Positions 53,773 through 63,158 of a stretch of DNA of 64,000 nt are shown here, in pieces. Both the position numbers and the translations under genes were made by a program. The notes beneath the pieces are model-generated. The model did not search any database. It had not been told where the DNA came from and saw only the letters and a program-made list of their open reading frames with translations. This DNA comes from Ancylobacter pratisalsi (GTDB lineage Bacteria > Pseudomonadota > Alphaproteobacteria > Rhizobiales > Xanthobacteraceae). How positions within the stretch are numbered: position 1 is the stretch's first letter; each line of letters starts with the position of its first letter. Location: contig NZ_CP048630.1 of the NCBI RefSeq assembly GCF_010669125.1, forward strand, positions 1,810,001-1,874,000, written 5' to 3'.

Positions 53773-54957
53773 ATGAGCGAGCAGCCACTTCCGGGCGTGG
53801 TGCCGGCGATCGCGGCCCGGGCGGACGAGATGACCGGCTGGCGGCGCACCCTTCACGCCATGCCGGAGACCGCCTTCGAGGAGCATCGCACCAGCGCCTA
53901 TGTCGCCGAGAAGCTGGAGAGCTTCGGCCTGGAGCTGCATCGCGGCCTTGCCGGCACGGGTCTGGTGGCGACCCTTCACGGCCAGCGCGGGGCGGGACCC
54001 GCCATCGGACTGCGGGCTGACATGGACGCGCTCGACATCCATGAGGCCACGAACCTCGCCTATCGCTCCGATACGCCGGGCAAGATGCACGCCTGCGGCC
54101 ATGACGGGCACATGACCATGCTGCTCGGCGCCGCGCGTCATCTCGCCGAGAACCCCGATTTCGCCGGCACGGTCCACTTCATCTTCCAGCCGGCGGAAGA
54201 GAACGAGGGCGGCGGCAAGGTGATGGTTGAACAGGGTCTGTTCGACCTGTTCCCGATGCAGCAGGTCTATGGACTGCATAACTGGCCCAATGCCCCCTTC
54301 GGCACCTTTCTCGGGCGGGTGGGACCGATGTTCGCCGCTTTCGACATCTTCGAGGTGAAGATCCTCGGCCGCGGCGCCCACGCCGCCATGCCCCAGCGCG
54401 GCATCGACCCGGTGCTGGCGGCCTCTCTGGTCGTTGCCCAGCTCCAGTCGATCGTCGCGCGCTCGGTGAGCCCGCAGGAGGCTGCGGTCCTGACCGTCAC
54501 CCAGATTCATGGTGGCGAGACCTGGAACATCATCCCTGACGAGGTTGTGCTGCGCGGCACCGCGCGCACCTTCACGCCCGAGGTGCGCGATCTCGTCGAG
54601 CAGCGCTTTCGCGCCGTCGTCGAGGGTGTCTGCGCGGCGCAGGGGGCACAGGCGCAGATCCGCTACGAGCGGCGTTACCCGTCGCTGGTGAACTGGAAAG
54701 AGCCGTTCGGGACCGCCATCGAGACCGCCCGCGCCACGGCCGGTGATGACCGCGTGATTGCCGATTTCGAGCCCATCATGGCAGCGGAGGACTTCGCCTA
54801 CATGCTGGAGGCGGTGCCCGGCGCCTATCTTTGCCTTGCCAGCGGTCCGGGGCCGAACCTTCACAACGCGGAGTACGACTTCAACGACGCATTGCTGCCG
54901 GTGGGGGCCAGCTACTGGGTCAATCTCGTCCACCAGGTCCTGGCACCCGCCAGCTGA
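53773..54957 (+). CDS. M20-family amidohydrolase (hippurate hydrolase / N-acyl-amino acid hydrolase type)
   Basis: A 394-residue zinc- or manganese-dependent hydrolase. Metal-site motifs: RADMDALDI, HACGHDGHM and FIFQPAEENEGGGKVMVEQGLF, then GLHNWPNAPFG and a dimerisation domain (about 185-300). The C-terminal ligand histidine is in GPNLHNAEYDFND. It removes acyl groups from amino acids or the like; the true substrate is unknown. The ATG at 53773 follows a GGGAG site. The MFS gene starts 23 bases downstream. Confidence 0.9.
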   Translation: MSEQPLPGVVPAIAARADEMTGWRRTLHAMPETAFEEHRTSAYVAEKLESFGLELHRGLAGTGLVATLHGQRGAGPAIGLRADMDALDIHEATNLAYRSDTPGKMHACGHDGHMTMLLGAARHLAENPDFAGTVHFIFQPAEENEGGGKVMVEQGLFDLFPMQQVYGLHNWPNAPFGTFLGRVGPMFAAFDIFEVKILGRGAHAAMPQRGIDPVLAASLVVAQLQSIVARSVSPQEAAVLTVTQIHGGETWNIIPDEVVLRGTARTFTPEVRDLVEQRFRAVVEGVCAAQGAQAQIRYERRYPSLVNWKEPFGTAIETARATAGDDRVIADFEPIMAAEDFAYMLEAVPGAYLCLASGPGPNLHNAEYDFNDALLPVGASYWVNLVHQVLAPAS

Positions 54958-54979
54958 CACGACGAGGCGGCGCCCGACC

Positions 54980-56218
54980 GTGACCTACTCATCGCCCGCC
55001 GCCCCCCATCAGCCGCCACGCTCCGGCGGCCTGTTCATCAACGGGCTCGGCCTGGGTCAGCTCTGCTCCTGGGGTTCGCTCTATTACAGCTTCCCGCTGA
55101 TCGCGCAGGCGATGAGCACCGATCTTGGCTGGTCCAAGACCGAGCTTTACGGCGCGGCGACGCTCGGCCTCGCGCTCGCGGGCCTCTGCGCCTATCCGAT
55201 CGGGGTCGCCATCGATCGCGGCCATGGCCGATGGGTGATGGCCGGCGGATCGCTTGTGGCCGGGCTGCTCCTGATCCTGTGGGCGCAGGCCGACAGCCTC
55301 ATCCTGTTCTATGGCGCGGTCGCCGGCATCGGTGCCATGCAGGCGGCGACCCTCTACGAGCCTGCCTTCGCCGTGGTGGCGCGCAAGTCCGGCCCGGCCC
55401 ATGCGCGCGCGGGCATTACCGCGCTCACCATGTGGGGCGGCTTCGCCTCCACCGTCTTCATCCCCCTGATCCAGCTCCTTCTCGACCAGCTGGGCTGGCG
55501 GGATACGCTGCTCATCCTCGGCGCCATCAATATTCTGGTCTGCGGCATGGTGAACTTTGCAGCCATAGAAACCGTCGCCGATGCCCCGGTGCACCCGCCC
55601 AGAAATGGCGCGTCACCGGGCGGGCGATCGGCGATTGGCGAGGCGGTGCGCCAGCCGGCCTTCTGGGCGCTGGCCGTGGCCTTCACCGCCTATTCAGCGA
55701 TGTTCTCGGGCTTCACCTTCCACGCCTATCCGCTGCTGATCGAACGCGGCTTCGACACCGCCACCGTGGTCGGAGCCATCGCGATCATCGGCCCGGCGCA
55801 GGTGACGGGTCGCCTGGCGATCTGGCTGCTGGCGCCGCGCGCGCCGGTGCGTGTGGTCGGCTCGCTGATCGTCGCGGTGTTTCCGCTGGCGTTCCTGGCG
55901 CTGGAATTCATGCCGCGCGACTTCGCGCTGGTGGCGCTGTTCGCCGTCAGTTTTGGCGCGGTCAACGGCATCCTCACCATTGTGCGCGGGCTGGTGGTGC
56001 CTGAATTGATCACGCGGCGGGCCTATGGCGCGGTTAACGGCGCGCTGTCCTTTCCCGCGACGATCGCCCGTGCCGTCGCCCCCATGGGCCTCGCCCTGCT
56101 CTGGACCACGACCGGAAGCTACGATGCGGTGCTGATGGCGATCGTGGCCGGCTCGATGGTCCTGGCCCTGGGGTTCTGGTGCGCCGCCGCGCTTGCCGGC
56201 GCGGGCCCGCAGGACTGA
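54980..56218 (+). CDS. MFS transporter
   Basis: A 412-residue carrier with twelve expected membrane helices. The first helices GLFINGLGLGQLCSWGSLYYSF and the loop-2/3 motif YPIGVAIDRGHGRWVMAGG are of the OFA/MCT-like (monocarboxylate type) style, and a second half begins near AVRQPAFWALAVAFTAYSAMFSG. GTG at 54980 is the likely start since no ATG fits. Following the amidohydrolase by 23 bases, it may import that enzyme's substrate or export a product. Confidence 0.85.
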   Translation: MTYSSPAAPHQPPRSGGLFINGLGLGQLCSWGSLYYSFPLIAQAMSTDLGWSKTELYGAATLGLALAGLCAYPIGVAIDRGHGRWVMAGGSLVAGLLLILWAQADSLILFYGAVAGIGAMQAATLYEPAFAVVARKSGPAHARAGITALTMWGGFASTVFIPLIQLLLDQLGWRDTLLILGAINILVCGMVNFAAIETVADAPVHPPRNGASPGGRSAIGEAVRQPAFWALAVAFTAYSAMFSGFTFHAYPLLIERGFDTATVVGAIAIIGPAQVTGRLAIWLLAPRAPVRVVGSLIVAVFPLAFLALEFMPRDFALVALFAVSFGAVNGILTIVRGLVVPELITRRAYGAVNGALSFPATIARAVAPMGLALLWTTTGSYDAVLMAIVAGSMVLALGFWCAAALAGAGPQD

Positions 56219-56231
56219 GCGCGCCGCGCGC

Positions 56232-56990
56232 TCACAAGCCCGCCATATGGGTAACGCCGTCATAGGTCAGCTTGAGCGACAGCAGGAACAGCGCCGACAC
56301 CACCAGACGGTAGAAAAGAACCTCAGGCAGGATGCGGGTAACACGCACGCCGAAAAACGTCGACGCCACGGCGACCGGCAGCAGCAGCCCGGCGATCTTG
56401 AGGTTTGGCAGGCTGAGCTGGCCGAGTGCCCAGTAAGGTCCCAGCTTCAACGCATTGATCACCGCGAACAGAATGGTCGACGTGCCCGCGAAGACCATCT
56501 TCGGCAGGCGCTGGGGCACCACATACATCTGGAACGGCGGCCCGCCGGCATGGGTCACGAAGCTGGTGAAGCCGGCAACGACACCCCAGAACAGCCCGCG
56601 CGGCACATCAGCGGAACGCGCCGCGCGCGCCGCGCCACCAAACCAGCGGTTCAGACAGAAGGCGAGGCCGATCAGCCCGACCATCAGCGCCACAAGCGCA
56701 TCGGTGACGATGGATGCCGTAGCCCAGCCGACCCCGATGCCAAGGGCGCCGGCGGGCATCAATATGGCAAGGTTTCGTCCAGAAAACTCGCGCCGATAGG
56801 CCCAGACGCCGAACATGTCGCTGACCACATAGACCGGCAGCAACAGCCCGGCAGCGGCGATGGGCGGCATCACCAGCGACATGATCGGCACGGAGAGGGT
56901 GCCGATCATCGGCACCCCACCCTTTCCCATGCCTACCGCCGCCGCCGCGGGCACGGCCGCGAGGGCGAAGACCAGTTCGGGACTCAGCAT
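56232..56990 (-). CDS. TauE/SafE-family membrane protein (sulfite exporter type)
   Basis: A 252-residue protein with seven or eight helices and the duplicated family motifs GMGKGGVPMIG (repeat 1) and GVVAGFTSFVTHAGGPPFQMYVVPQRL (repeat 2). Members export sulfite, sulfoacetate or other anions. The ATG at 56990 is chosen over an in-frame TTG at 57005. It follows tal on the same strand after a hairpin and converges on the MFS gene. Confidence 0.85.
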   Translation of the reverse strand: MLSPELVFALAAVPAAAAVGMGKGGVPMIGTLSVPIMSLVMPPIAAAGLLLPVYVVSDMFGVWAYRREFSGRNLAILMPAGALGIGVGWATASIVTDALVALMVGLIGLAFCLNRWFGGAARAARSADVPRGLFWGVVAGFTSFVTHAGGPPFQMYVVPQRLPKMVFAGTSTILFAVINALKLGPYWALGQLSLPNLKIAGLLLPVAVASTFFGVRVTRILPEVLFYRLVVSALFLLSLKLTYDGVTHMAGL

Positions 56991-57006
56991 GGAAATCGGC
57001 CACAAC

Positions 57007-57029
57007 AGGGAGAGAAGACAGCTCTCCCT
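57007..57029 (-). other. Hairpin between tal and the TauE-family gene
   Basis: A perfect 8-bp stem (57007-57014 with 57022-57029) and 7-base loop directly follow the tal stop. There is no T run. It may attenuate readthrough into the TauE-family gene or stabilise the tal message. Confidence 0.4.
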
Positions 57030-57030
57030 A

Positions 57031-58002
57031 TCAGGCTGCCGCGACGCCCTCCAGCCGCTTCGCCACCATGCCGCGAAGCGTCCGCAGGTCCTTCACGAAG
57101 AGACGGATGCCATCGGAGAGCTTCTCCGTCGCCATCTGATCCTCGTTGAGCGCGAAGCGGAACGCCTTCTCGTCAAGCTCGAGCTTGGCGGGCGCGGCCT
57201 CGACATTGGCCGGGTCCAGCCGGCGCACCAGCGTGCCCTCGTCGGCCGCAAGCTCGTCGAGCAGCGCCGGACCGATGGTGAGCCGGTCGCAGCCCGCCAG
57301 CGCTTCGATCTCGCCGGTGTTGCGGAAGGAGGCGCCCATGACCACGGTCTTGATGCCGTACTTCTTGTAGTAGGCGTAGATCTGGTGAACCGAGACCACG
57401 CCGGGGTCGGTTTCGGCCGTGAACGGGCCCTCTCCCGCCTTGACGTGCCAGTCGAGGATGCGGCCGACGAAAGGCGAGATCAGGAACGCGCCCGCATCCG
57501 CCGCCGCCACCGCCTGGACGATGGAGAACAAGAGGGTGAGGTTGCAGTCGATGCCTTCCTTCTGCAGCGCCTCAGCGGCGCGCAGCCCCTCCCAGGTGGA
57601 GGCGATCTTGATCAGGATGCGCTCACGCCCGACGCCCCGCGCCTCGTAGGCCTTGATGAAGGCGTGCGCCTTGGCAATCGTCGCCTGGGTATCGAAGGAC
57701 AGGTCGGCATCGACCTCGGTCGAGACCCGGCCGGGAACGATGGAGGCGAGTTCGGCGCCGAAATTCAACGCCAGCCGGTCGCAGGTTGCCATCACCGCGC
57801 TCTCGCGCGAGCCACCCTGGCGCTTACCCCAGTCGATCGCTTCGTCGACAAGGTGGGCGTAGGCCGGCATCCCGGCCGCCTTGAGCAGCAGGGTGGGATT
57901 GGTAGTGCAATCCTGGGGCTTGAGGCGCCGCACCGTCTCGATGTCGCCGGTGTCCGAGACGACGACGGTCATGGCACGCAGTTGGTCGAGCTTTGAGGAC
58001 AT
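57031..58002 (-). CDS. tal: Transaldolase
   Basis: A 323-residue class I aldolase-type enzyme of the pentose phosphate pathway that moves a dihydroxyacetone unit between sugar phosphates. Motifs: [27 protein letters not shown], the Schiff-base lysine in [27 protein letters not shown] and [11 protein letters not shown]. The ATG at 58002 gives the family length; the longer frame up to 58110 is not supported. Confidence 0.95.
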   Translation of the reverse strand: MSSKLDQLRAMTVVVSDTGDIETVRRLKPQDCTTNPTLLLKAAGMPAYAHLVDEAIDWGKRQGGSRESAVMATCDRLALNFGAELASIVPGRVSTEVDADLSFDTQATIAKAHAFIKAYEARGVGRERILIKIASTWEGLRAAEALQKEGIDCNLTLLFSIVQAVAAADAGAFLISPFVGRILDWHVKAGEGPFTAETDPGVVSVHQIYAYYKKYGIKTVVMGASFRNTGEIEALAGCDRLTIGPALLDELAADEGTLVRRLDPANVEAAPAKLELDEKAFRFALNEDQMATEKLSDGIRLFVKDLRTLRGMVAKRLEGVAAA

Positions 58003-58202
58003 GGTTGTTTCTCTCTCTTGCGGAGCCCGATCGCCTCTCCCGCAGGCACCCGGACGGACCCCTTCTTGGACCACAGAACCGGGCCGCGCATCAAGGGCGC
58101 AGCATGGCATGACACCTCAGTGACAGGGCTCTTGTGACGGAAAGGGACTAGGCGTAAACCCGAAAATGGCGTGCCGCATGCACGTCCCCTCCGAGGTCGG
58201 CG

Positions 58203-59045
58203 ATGGACGACATTCACTACCGCGAGTACAAGATATTGCTCCGCCCGGAGCGGTTCTTCGATCCCCATCAGTTCGAGGTCTACTGGCACAAGCTGTGCCT
58301 GATCGCGCCCGAATTCAAGGTCGGCGTCACCACGCACAAGGACGGCTTCAAGCGCCATGTCCGCGAGGTGCTGTTCTACGACACGCCCGAATACGACCTT
58401 TACCGAAACGCGTTCATCCTGCGCAAGCGCACCTTCTACACCGATGGCTGGCCCGACCCGGACCACGAGCTGACGCTGAAATTCCGCCACCCGGAACTCG
58501 AAACCGCGGCGGCGGTTGACGTGACCCCGCACATCCAGGGCTCAGCCAACATCAAGTTCAAGGAAGAGCTGCTGCCGCTGAAAGAAAAAGTGGGCGGCAT
58601 GCGCTCGCTGTTCTCCCACAACTGCGTGCTGATGACGCCCGGCCTCGTGCTGAACGAAGGGCTGGAGCGCATCGCCCAGGTGTTCCCCGCGCTCAACGGT
58701 CACTGTCCGGCGGGGAAGACCGCGCAGATCTCGCTGGTGAACAAGCTGCCGGTGGTCGAGGTTCAGGTGAATGTCGGCGAGTTCGACTTTGGCCACGGGC
58801 TCGTCGCCAAGGCGACGATCGCCGTCTGGCGCGAGCGGGTCAGCGAAACATCCATCGTGGGCGAATTCGCCTTCCAGGCAAAGTTCGACCGCTACGATAC
58901 GCTTCACGACAAGGCCCGCACCCGCTCGGAGGAATTTTTCAAGGCCATTCAGGAGCACGCGCCCGAATGGGTACAGCTTGGCACCACCAAGACATCGCTG
59001 GTCTACAATTTCGGCAAGCAGGTCGTGGCGAGCCAGGAAGGGTGA
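58203..59045 (+). CDS. CYTH/triphosphate-tunnel-like protein of unknown function
   Basis: A 280-residue protein without a clear named family. Its pattern resembles the CYTH/VTC tunnel fold: REYKILLRPERF at the first strand, VLFYDTPEYDLYRNAFILRKRTFY, ELTLKFRHPE, VVEVQVNVGEFDFGHGLVAKATIAVW and IVGEFAFQAKFD, i.e. repeated strands with paired charged residues. CYTH enzymes bind triphosphates, but here the ExExK start is incomplete. It is followed 10 bases later by two chromate-transporter genes. This domain call is inference from pattern only. Confidence 0.65.
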   Translation: MDDIHYREYKILLRPERFFDPHQFEVYWHKLCLIAPEFKVGVTTHKDGFKRHVREVLFYDTPEYDLYRNAFILRKRTFYTDGWPDPDHELTLKFRHPELETAAAVDVTPHIQGSANIKFKEELLPLKEKVGGMRSLFSHNCVLMTPGLVLNEGLERIAQVFPALNGHCPAGKTAQISLVNKLPVVEVQVNVGEFDFGHGLVAKATIAVWRERVSETSIVGEFAFQAKFDRYDTLHDKARTRSEEFFKAIQEHAPEWVQLGTTKTSLVYNFGKQVVASQEG

Positions 59046-59055
59046 GCGCGCCGCG

Positions 59056-59703
59056 ATGAGCAATCCACCGAAGGCCGACCCCATTGCCGGCACGCCAGCC
59101 GCCGCCCCGGCCGCTGCGTTCGCCATCCCGCGCGACGTCACGCTGTGGGAGATCTTTGTCACCTTTCTGTTCATCGGCGCGGTGAGCTTCGGCGGCGGCG
59201 TGGTCGCCTATTTGCGCGCGAGCCTGGTGCTGCAGAAGAAATGGCTGGACGAGGAGCGCTTTCTCTCGGCGCTTGAAATCGCGCAGGCGCTGCCGGGCCT
59301 CAATGCCACCAATATGAGCATCATCGTCGGTGACCGGCTGCGCGGCATTCCCGGCTCTGTCGTTGCCTTTCTCGGCATCACCCTGCCGGGCGCGACACTG
59401 GTGATGATCCTGGGCGTGCTCTACGCCTCGAACGCCAAGAACCCCTATGTCAACGCCACGCTGGTCGGCGTCGGCGCGGCGGCCGTCGGCATGCTGAGCG
59501 CGGTGACGCTGCAGATCGGGCGCAAGCAGTTCGGCAACCTGATCGACGTCGCCATCATCGCGGTGACGCTGATCATGGTCAGCGTGCTGCACATCTCACT
59601 GATCTGGGTGCTTCTCACCGTCGGACCGGCGGCAATCATCATCTACCGGCCGCGCAAGGCGTCCGGCTCCGGCCCGAGCGAACCTCCGGAATCCGTGGCA
59701 TGA
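59056..59703 (+). CDS. Chromate transporter, N-terminal-type subunit (split ChrA)
   Basis: A 215-residue membrane protein of the CHR family. It shows the CHR signature FLFIGAVSFGGGVVAYLRASLVLQKKWLDEERFL and EIAQALPGLNATNMSIIVGDRLRG with GxxxAxxGitLPG-type GSVVAFLGITLPG. Many bacteria split ChrA into two short genes of this kind. It overlaps its partner gene (ATGA). Possible roles are chromate or sulfate export. Confidence 0.87.
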   Translation: MSNPPKADPIAGTPAAAPAAAFAIPRDVTLWEIFVTFLFIGAVSFGGGVVAYLRASLVLQKKWLDEERFLSALEIAQALPGLNATNMSIIVGDRLRGIPGSVVAFLGITLPGATLVMILGVLYASNAKNPYVNATLVGVGAAAVGMLSAVTLQIGRKQFGNLIDVAIIAVTLIMVSVLHISLIWVLLTVGPAAIIIYRPRKASGSGPSEPPESVA

Positions 59704-60245
59704 GCGAGAATCTTTCCGTCCTCGGCGTCTTCTCGCTGCTCTCGGTTCTCGCCGTGGGCGGGGGCGCAGCGGTGCTTCCTGAAACCAAGGAACTGGTGGT
59801 GGGCACCCATCACTGGCTCACAAACGACCAGTTCCGCGACATTTACGGCCTCGGGCAGGTGGTCCCCGGTCCGAACATGTTGATGGTGCTGGTCATCGGC
59901 TATCACGTCACCGGCTATCTCGGCGCGCTTCTGGCCTTTCTCGGCTTCTTTGTGCCGGCCGGGGCGATTTCCTGGGGTGCCTCGCGGGTCTGGGACCACT
60001 TCGAGGGCTCGCCCTGGCGTGAGGCGCTGCAGCGCGGCCTTGCTCCGCTGGTGGTCGGCCTCATGGCGGCAGGCACGGTGTCGATCGCGCGCACCGCGAT
60101 CGAGGGCGCGACCACGATCGCCATCGCCATCGTGGTCTTCGGCGGGGTCTATTTCGTCAAACGGGTCAATCCCGCCCTCTTCGTCCTGGGCGGCGGCGTC
60201 GTGGGACTGATCCTGCTCAGCGGAACAGGCGCCGGTCAGCCCTGA
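59700..60245 (+). CDS. Chromate transporter, second subunit (split ChrA)
   Basis: A 181-residue CHR-family protein with about five membrane helices. Motifs: LLSVLAVGGGAAVLPETKELVV, DIYGLGQVVPGPNMLMVLVIG and FLGFFVPAGAISWGASRVWD. It starts within the stop of the first subunit and ends with a 10-base tail-to-tail overlap with the TIGR00266 gene. The two products probably form one antiporting unit. Confidence 0.87.
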   Translation: MSENLSVLGVFSLLSVLAVGGGAAVLPETKELVVGTHHWLTNDQFRDIYGLGQVVPGPNMLMVLVIGYHVTGYLGALLAFLGFFVPAGAISWGASRVWDHFEGSPWREALQRGLAPLVVGLMAAGTVSIARTAIEGATTIAIAIVVFGGVYFVKRVNPALFVLGGGVVGLILLSGTGAGQP

Positions 60246-60928
60246 CGGCTGGGCAGATAATGGCTGAGCGCGTGGGCGAGGCCCGGCGCGGTCAGCGTCT
60301 GCAGCCACACCTTGCCCGGCCCCGAGAGTTTCGCCAGAAACAGCCCGTCCCCGCCGAACAGCGCGTTCTTGACGCCGCGCATGGTGGTGAGCTCAAAAGC
60401 CACGCTCGCCTCGAACAGGCCGACATGGCCGGGATGCACCAGCAGGACCTGGCCGGGCTGAAGTTCATAGGTCACGATCTCGCCGCCGAGTTCGATCCAG
60501 GCGGTGCCGGAGCCCGATAGCTTCTGCAGCACGAACCCTTCCCCGCCGAACACCGCGCCTCCCAGCGTCTGCTGGAATGCGCTGGCCACCTCGATGCCCG
60601 GCGTGCCGCAGATGAAGCCGTGGCGATGGACGAGATAACCTGCCCCGCCGACCTCGGTCGCCATGATGTTGCCGGGCAGCTTGGCGGCGAACGCCACATT
60701 GCCCGGGCCACGCTCGGCGTGGAATTCCGTCATGAAAAGCCCGCCACCGGAAACCGCGCGGCTCATGATGCCGAACAGCCCGCTGCTTCCGCCGCCGGCC
60801 ATGGTGGTGGTCAGGCTGATATCGCCGGACATCCAGGAAAGCTGATCGGGAACGCCGATGACCTTTTCGCCGGCCTCAAGGCCGATTTCCAGAACCGGCA
60901 TTGTGGTGCCAATGATCTTGTGACGCAT
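60236..60928 (-). CDS. TIGR00266/AIM24-family protein
   Basis: A 230-residue beta-rich protein. The family is seen in DQLSWMSGDISLTTTMAGGG, SRAVSGGGLFMTEFHAE, GEGFVLQKLSGSGTAWIELGGEIVTYEL and VHPGHVGLFEASVAFE; several LQKLSGSG/LAKLSGPG-type repeats are internal. The function is unknown; eukaryotic AIM24 is mitochondrial. The ATG at 60928 has an AGAGG site; longer reading to 60955 lacks one. Confidence 0.87.
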   Translation of the reverse strand: MRHKIIGTTMPVLEIGLEAGEKVIGVPDQLSWMSGDISLTTTMAGGGSSGLFGIMSRAVSGGGLFMTEFHAERGPGNVAFAAKLPGNIMATEVGGAGYLVHRHGFICGTPGIEVASAFQQTLGGAVFGGEGFVLQKLSGSGTAWIELGGEIVTYELQPGQVLLVHPGHVGLFEASVAFELTTMRGVKNALFGGDGLFLAKLSGPGKVWLQTLTAPGLAHALSHYLPSRQG

Positions 60929-61203
60929 GGATGCCTCTTGGGGAAACGGGACCATTCACGGGACGGCGCGCCGCACCTTCGCGGCGAAATCACCGAAGCT
61001 TGGCGATGAAACCGCAAATATTCTGTTATTGCACGCGCTCATGAGGGCTCCGCCGTGGCGGCACGCAGGCACGGTGTTATGCTGCCACGGTCGACCTCCT
61101 CGGCACGGGCCCCCAGTGGCGGCTCACGAGGCGCCCGATAGTCCCTCGTCCCGCGCGGGTTCCGGGCCGACCCCTATTATCCCGCCGCTGCCATTCCGGA
61201 TCG

Positions 61204-61878
61204 ATGCGCCCCTCCCTTCGCCGCTTCACCTTCGCCACCTTCGCCACGCTTATCGCCGGTTTCGTCGACGCGGTCGGCTATGCCCATCTCGGCGGGCTGT
61301 TCCTGTCCTTCATGAGCGGCAACAGCACGCGGCTCGGCATCCAACTCGCGGATGCCGACTGGGCGCATGTCGGGTTTACCGCTGGCGTGATCGGCAGCTT
61401 CGTCGGCGGCGCGTTCCTCGGAACCACGCTTTCCGACGCGGTGGGCGAGATGAAACTGATCCTTATCCTGTGCTGCGAGGTGGTGATGTTCGCCATCGCC
61501 TGGGCGCTGGTTTTCGCCGGGATCGGCTATGGCGCCCTGCTGCCGGTGGCTCTGGCCATGGGCATGCAGAACAGCGTCCATCAGGTGATCGCCGGCGCGG
61601 ATGTCGGCAAGAGCTTCGTCACCGGCGCGCTGTTCGGTCTCGGCCAATCGCTGTCCCGCTTCGCGACCAGGCGTGAAACGCCGCAGGAAGCCGCGTCCTA
61701 CGCCGCGTCATGGGCGTCTTTCGTCACAGGAGCCGCGATCGGGGCCCTGGTGCTGGCCTGGTCCAGCCTGTCGGTCGCCATGGGAGGCGCCTGCCTGCTT
61801 CTGGCGGGGCTGGCCGCACTCGCCTATGCCTTCCATGGCCATCTTCCCCACGCCGTCGGCCAGGTCGGAGGCGACTGA
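61204..61878 (+). CDS. DUF1275 (YoaK) family membrane protein
   Basis: A 224-residue protein with six predicted helices. Family motifs: FVDAVGYAHLGGLFLSFMSGNSTRLGIQL, FVGGAFLGTTL, LALAMGMQNSV and the turn in GKSFVTGALFGLGQSLSRF. The function is unestablished; likely an inner-membrane carrier. It is preceded by 275 bases that also serve as the upstream region of the divergent TIGR00266 gene. Confidence 0.86.
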   Translation: MRPSLRRFTFATFATLIAGFVDAVGYAHLGGLFLSFMSGNSTRLGIQLADADWAHVGFTAGVIGSFVGGAFLGTTLSDAVGEMKLILILCCEVVMFAIAWALVFAGIGYGALLPVALAMGMQNSVHQVIAGADVGKSFVTGALFGLGQSLSRFATRRETPQEAASYAASWASFVTGAAIGALVLAWSSLSVAMGGACLLLAGLAALAYAFHGHLPHAVGQVGGD

Positions 61879-61910
61879 ACGCGGAAGCGAGGGCGCGCGC
61901 CCGTCGAGTG

Positions 61911-62258
61911 CTATTTCAGACCGATGGCCTCGCGCGCCGCGGCCACTTCCTTTTGGCAGGCGTCCTCATTGCCGGCCGCGGCCGCCGCGCGGGCACGATC
62001 GAGTGCCTTCTGCGCGACTTCCGGCTGGGTCCCGTCTCCCAGCTCGGCTTCGGTCTGCGCTATCGAATTGGGGGTTGGCTCCTCGCTCAGGAGCGCATCG
62101 TCGCCTTCCGGCGCGCTCGGACCGTTCGCCGCAAGATCGGCCAGGACCCTGTCGAGCGCGGACTGAGCGTCCGCCGCAGCCTGGGCGCAATCATCCGCAA
62201 AGGCGGGCGCCGATCCGAGCAGAAGCAGCGTGGCGAGGGTGGCAAGGATCGGCTTCAT
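61911..62258 (-). CDS. Small secreted protein of unknown function
   Basis: A 115-residue protein with a clear signal peptide (MKPILATLATLLLLGSAPAFA, cleavage near AFA-DDC). The mature part has two helices, AAADAQSALDRVLADLA and EVAQKALDRARAAAAAGNEDACQKEVAAAREAIG, which resemble an alpha-helical repeat, and a disordered acidic link. Two cysteines (DDCAQ and DACQK) could form a disulfide. No family recognised. Confidence 0.7.
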   Translation of the reverse strand: MKPILATLATLLLLGSAPAFADDCAQAAADAQSALDRVLADLAANGPSAPEGDDALLSEEPTPNSIAQTEAELGDGTQPEVAQKALDRARAAAAAGNEDACQKEVAAAREAIGLK

Positions 62259-62347
62259 AGAGATTTCTCCGCGACAGGCGAACGCGTCAGGCCCGCCACT
62301 CTAGCCACAAGACCCGCCTCATTTCGAGTACCATGGTGTGGCTATTC

Positions 62348-62905
62348 TCAGTCGGCGAGCGCGCCCTTGCCACCGACTGACAGGGCCGGCACGGCCAGCG
62401 GGCGACCGGCCGCACGGCGGCGGAACACGCTCGGGCGCCGGTCCTTCAAGGCGCCGCGGCGGCGGCGGCGCGCGAGAACGCCGGCCACGGTCAGGCGCCC
62501 GATCATGGGATAGGCGGGAGAACGCGAGCCATCGGCCTCGCTCACCAGCATGGGACGACCCAGCTCCGCGCTCCAGCGGCGCCACTCGGCGACGACGTCG
62601 TTGGCGTGAGGGGCGCTGTAGAGCGTCACCGACAGCGAGGGATCGGCATGAAGCAGCACCACGGCGACGCCCTCGCCATCCCCCTCGGGATCGAGGAGCG
62701 CCACGGCCAGCCCTTCATAGGCGGCCAGATCGAGGCGCACCTTCATCGGGATGCCGGCCATGCGTCGCCGAAGCACCAGATGGTCACGGTGCAGTTCGAC
62801 ACGCCGGGTGCCGCCATCCGCGGACGGGTCGATCGAGGAGAAGACGACCGGCCAGCTCTCGGGATCGGCGGGCATGTCGAGCGTCACAAAGCGATAGTCG
62901 GTCAT
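62348..62905 (-). CDS. DUF6101-family protein
   Basis: A 185-residue protein. I recognise the DUF6101 pattern of Hyphomicrobiales proteins: VELHRDHLVLRRRMAGIPMKVRLDLAAYEGLAV, VAVVLLHADPSLSVTLYSAPHANDVVAEWRRWSAELGRPMLVSEADG, then a basic tail with GVLARRRRRGALKDRRPSVFRRR. Function unknown. The ATG at 62905 has a GGGAGG ribosome site; an ATG at 62914 is too near it. Confidence 0.75.
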   Translation of the reverse strand: MTDYRFVTLDMPADPESWPVVFSSIDPSADGGTRRVELHRDHLVLRRRMAGIPMKVRLDLAAYEGLAVALLDPEGDGEGVAVVLLHADPSLSVTLYSAPHANDVVAEWRRWSAELGRPMLVSEADGSRSPAYPMIGRLTVAGVLARRRRRGALKDRRPSVFRRRAAGRPLAVPALSVGGKGALAD

Positions 62906-63158
62906 GGGAGGCATCACCTCCCTCTCAAGCTGGCAACTCATCGTGCACCCCGCCGTCTGTTCGGGCTCTGGTGGCCCGGTGTTGCAGCAGAATTAGACCG
63001 GCGGACGTCGCGGACCGCTTAATCGACATGGTTGACTGTTTCTTGGCAGAGGGTTTCCCTGCTGCATGCTTGATGAAACCTTGTCGCAAAACGTCGCTTC
63101 CGGCGGATTTCATTACGACATACGACTTGCCACGGCGGTGGGTACCGCCTAATCCCCG

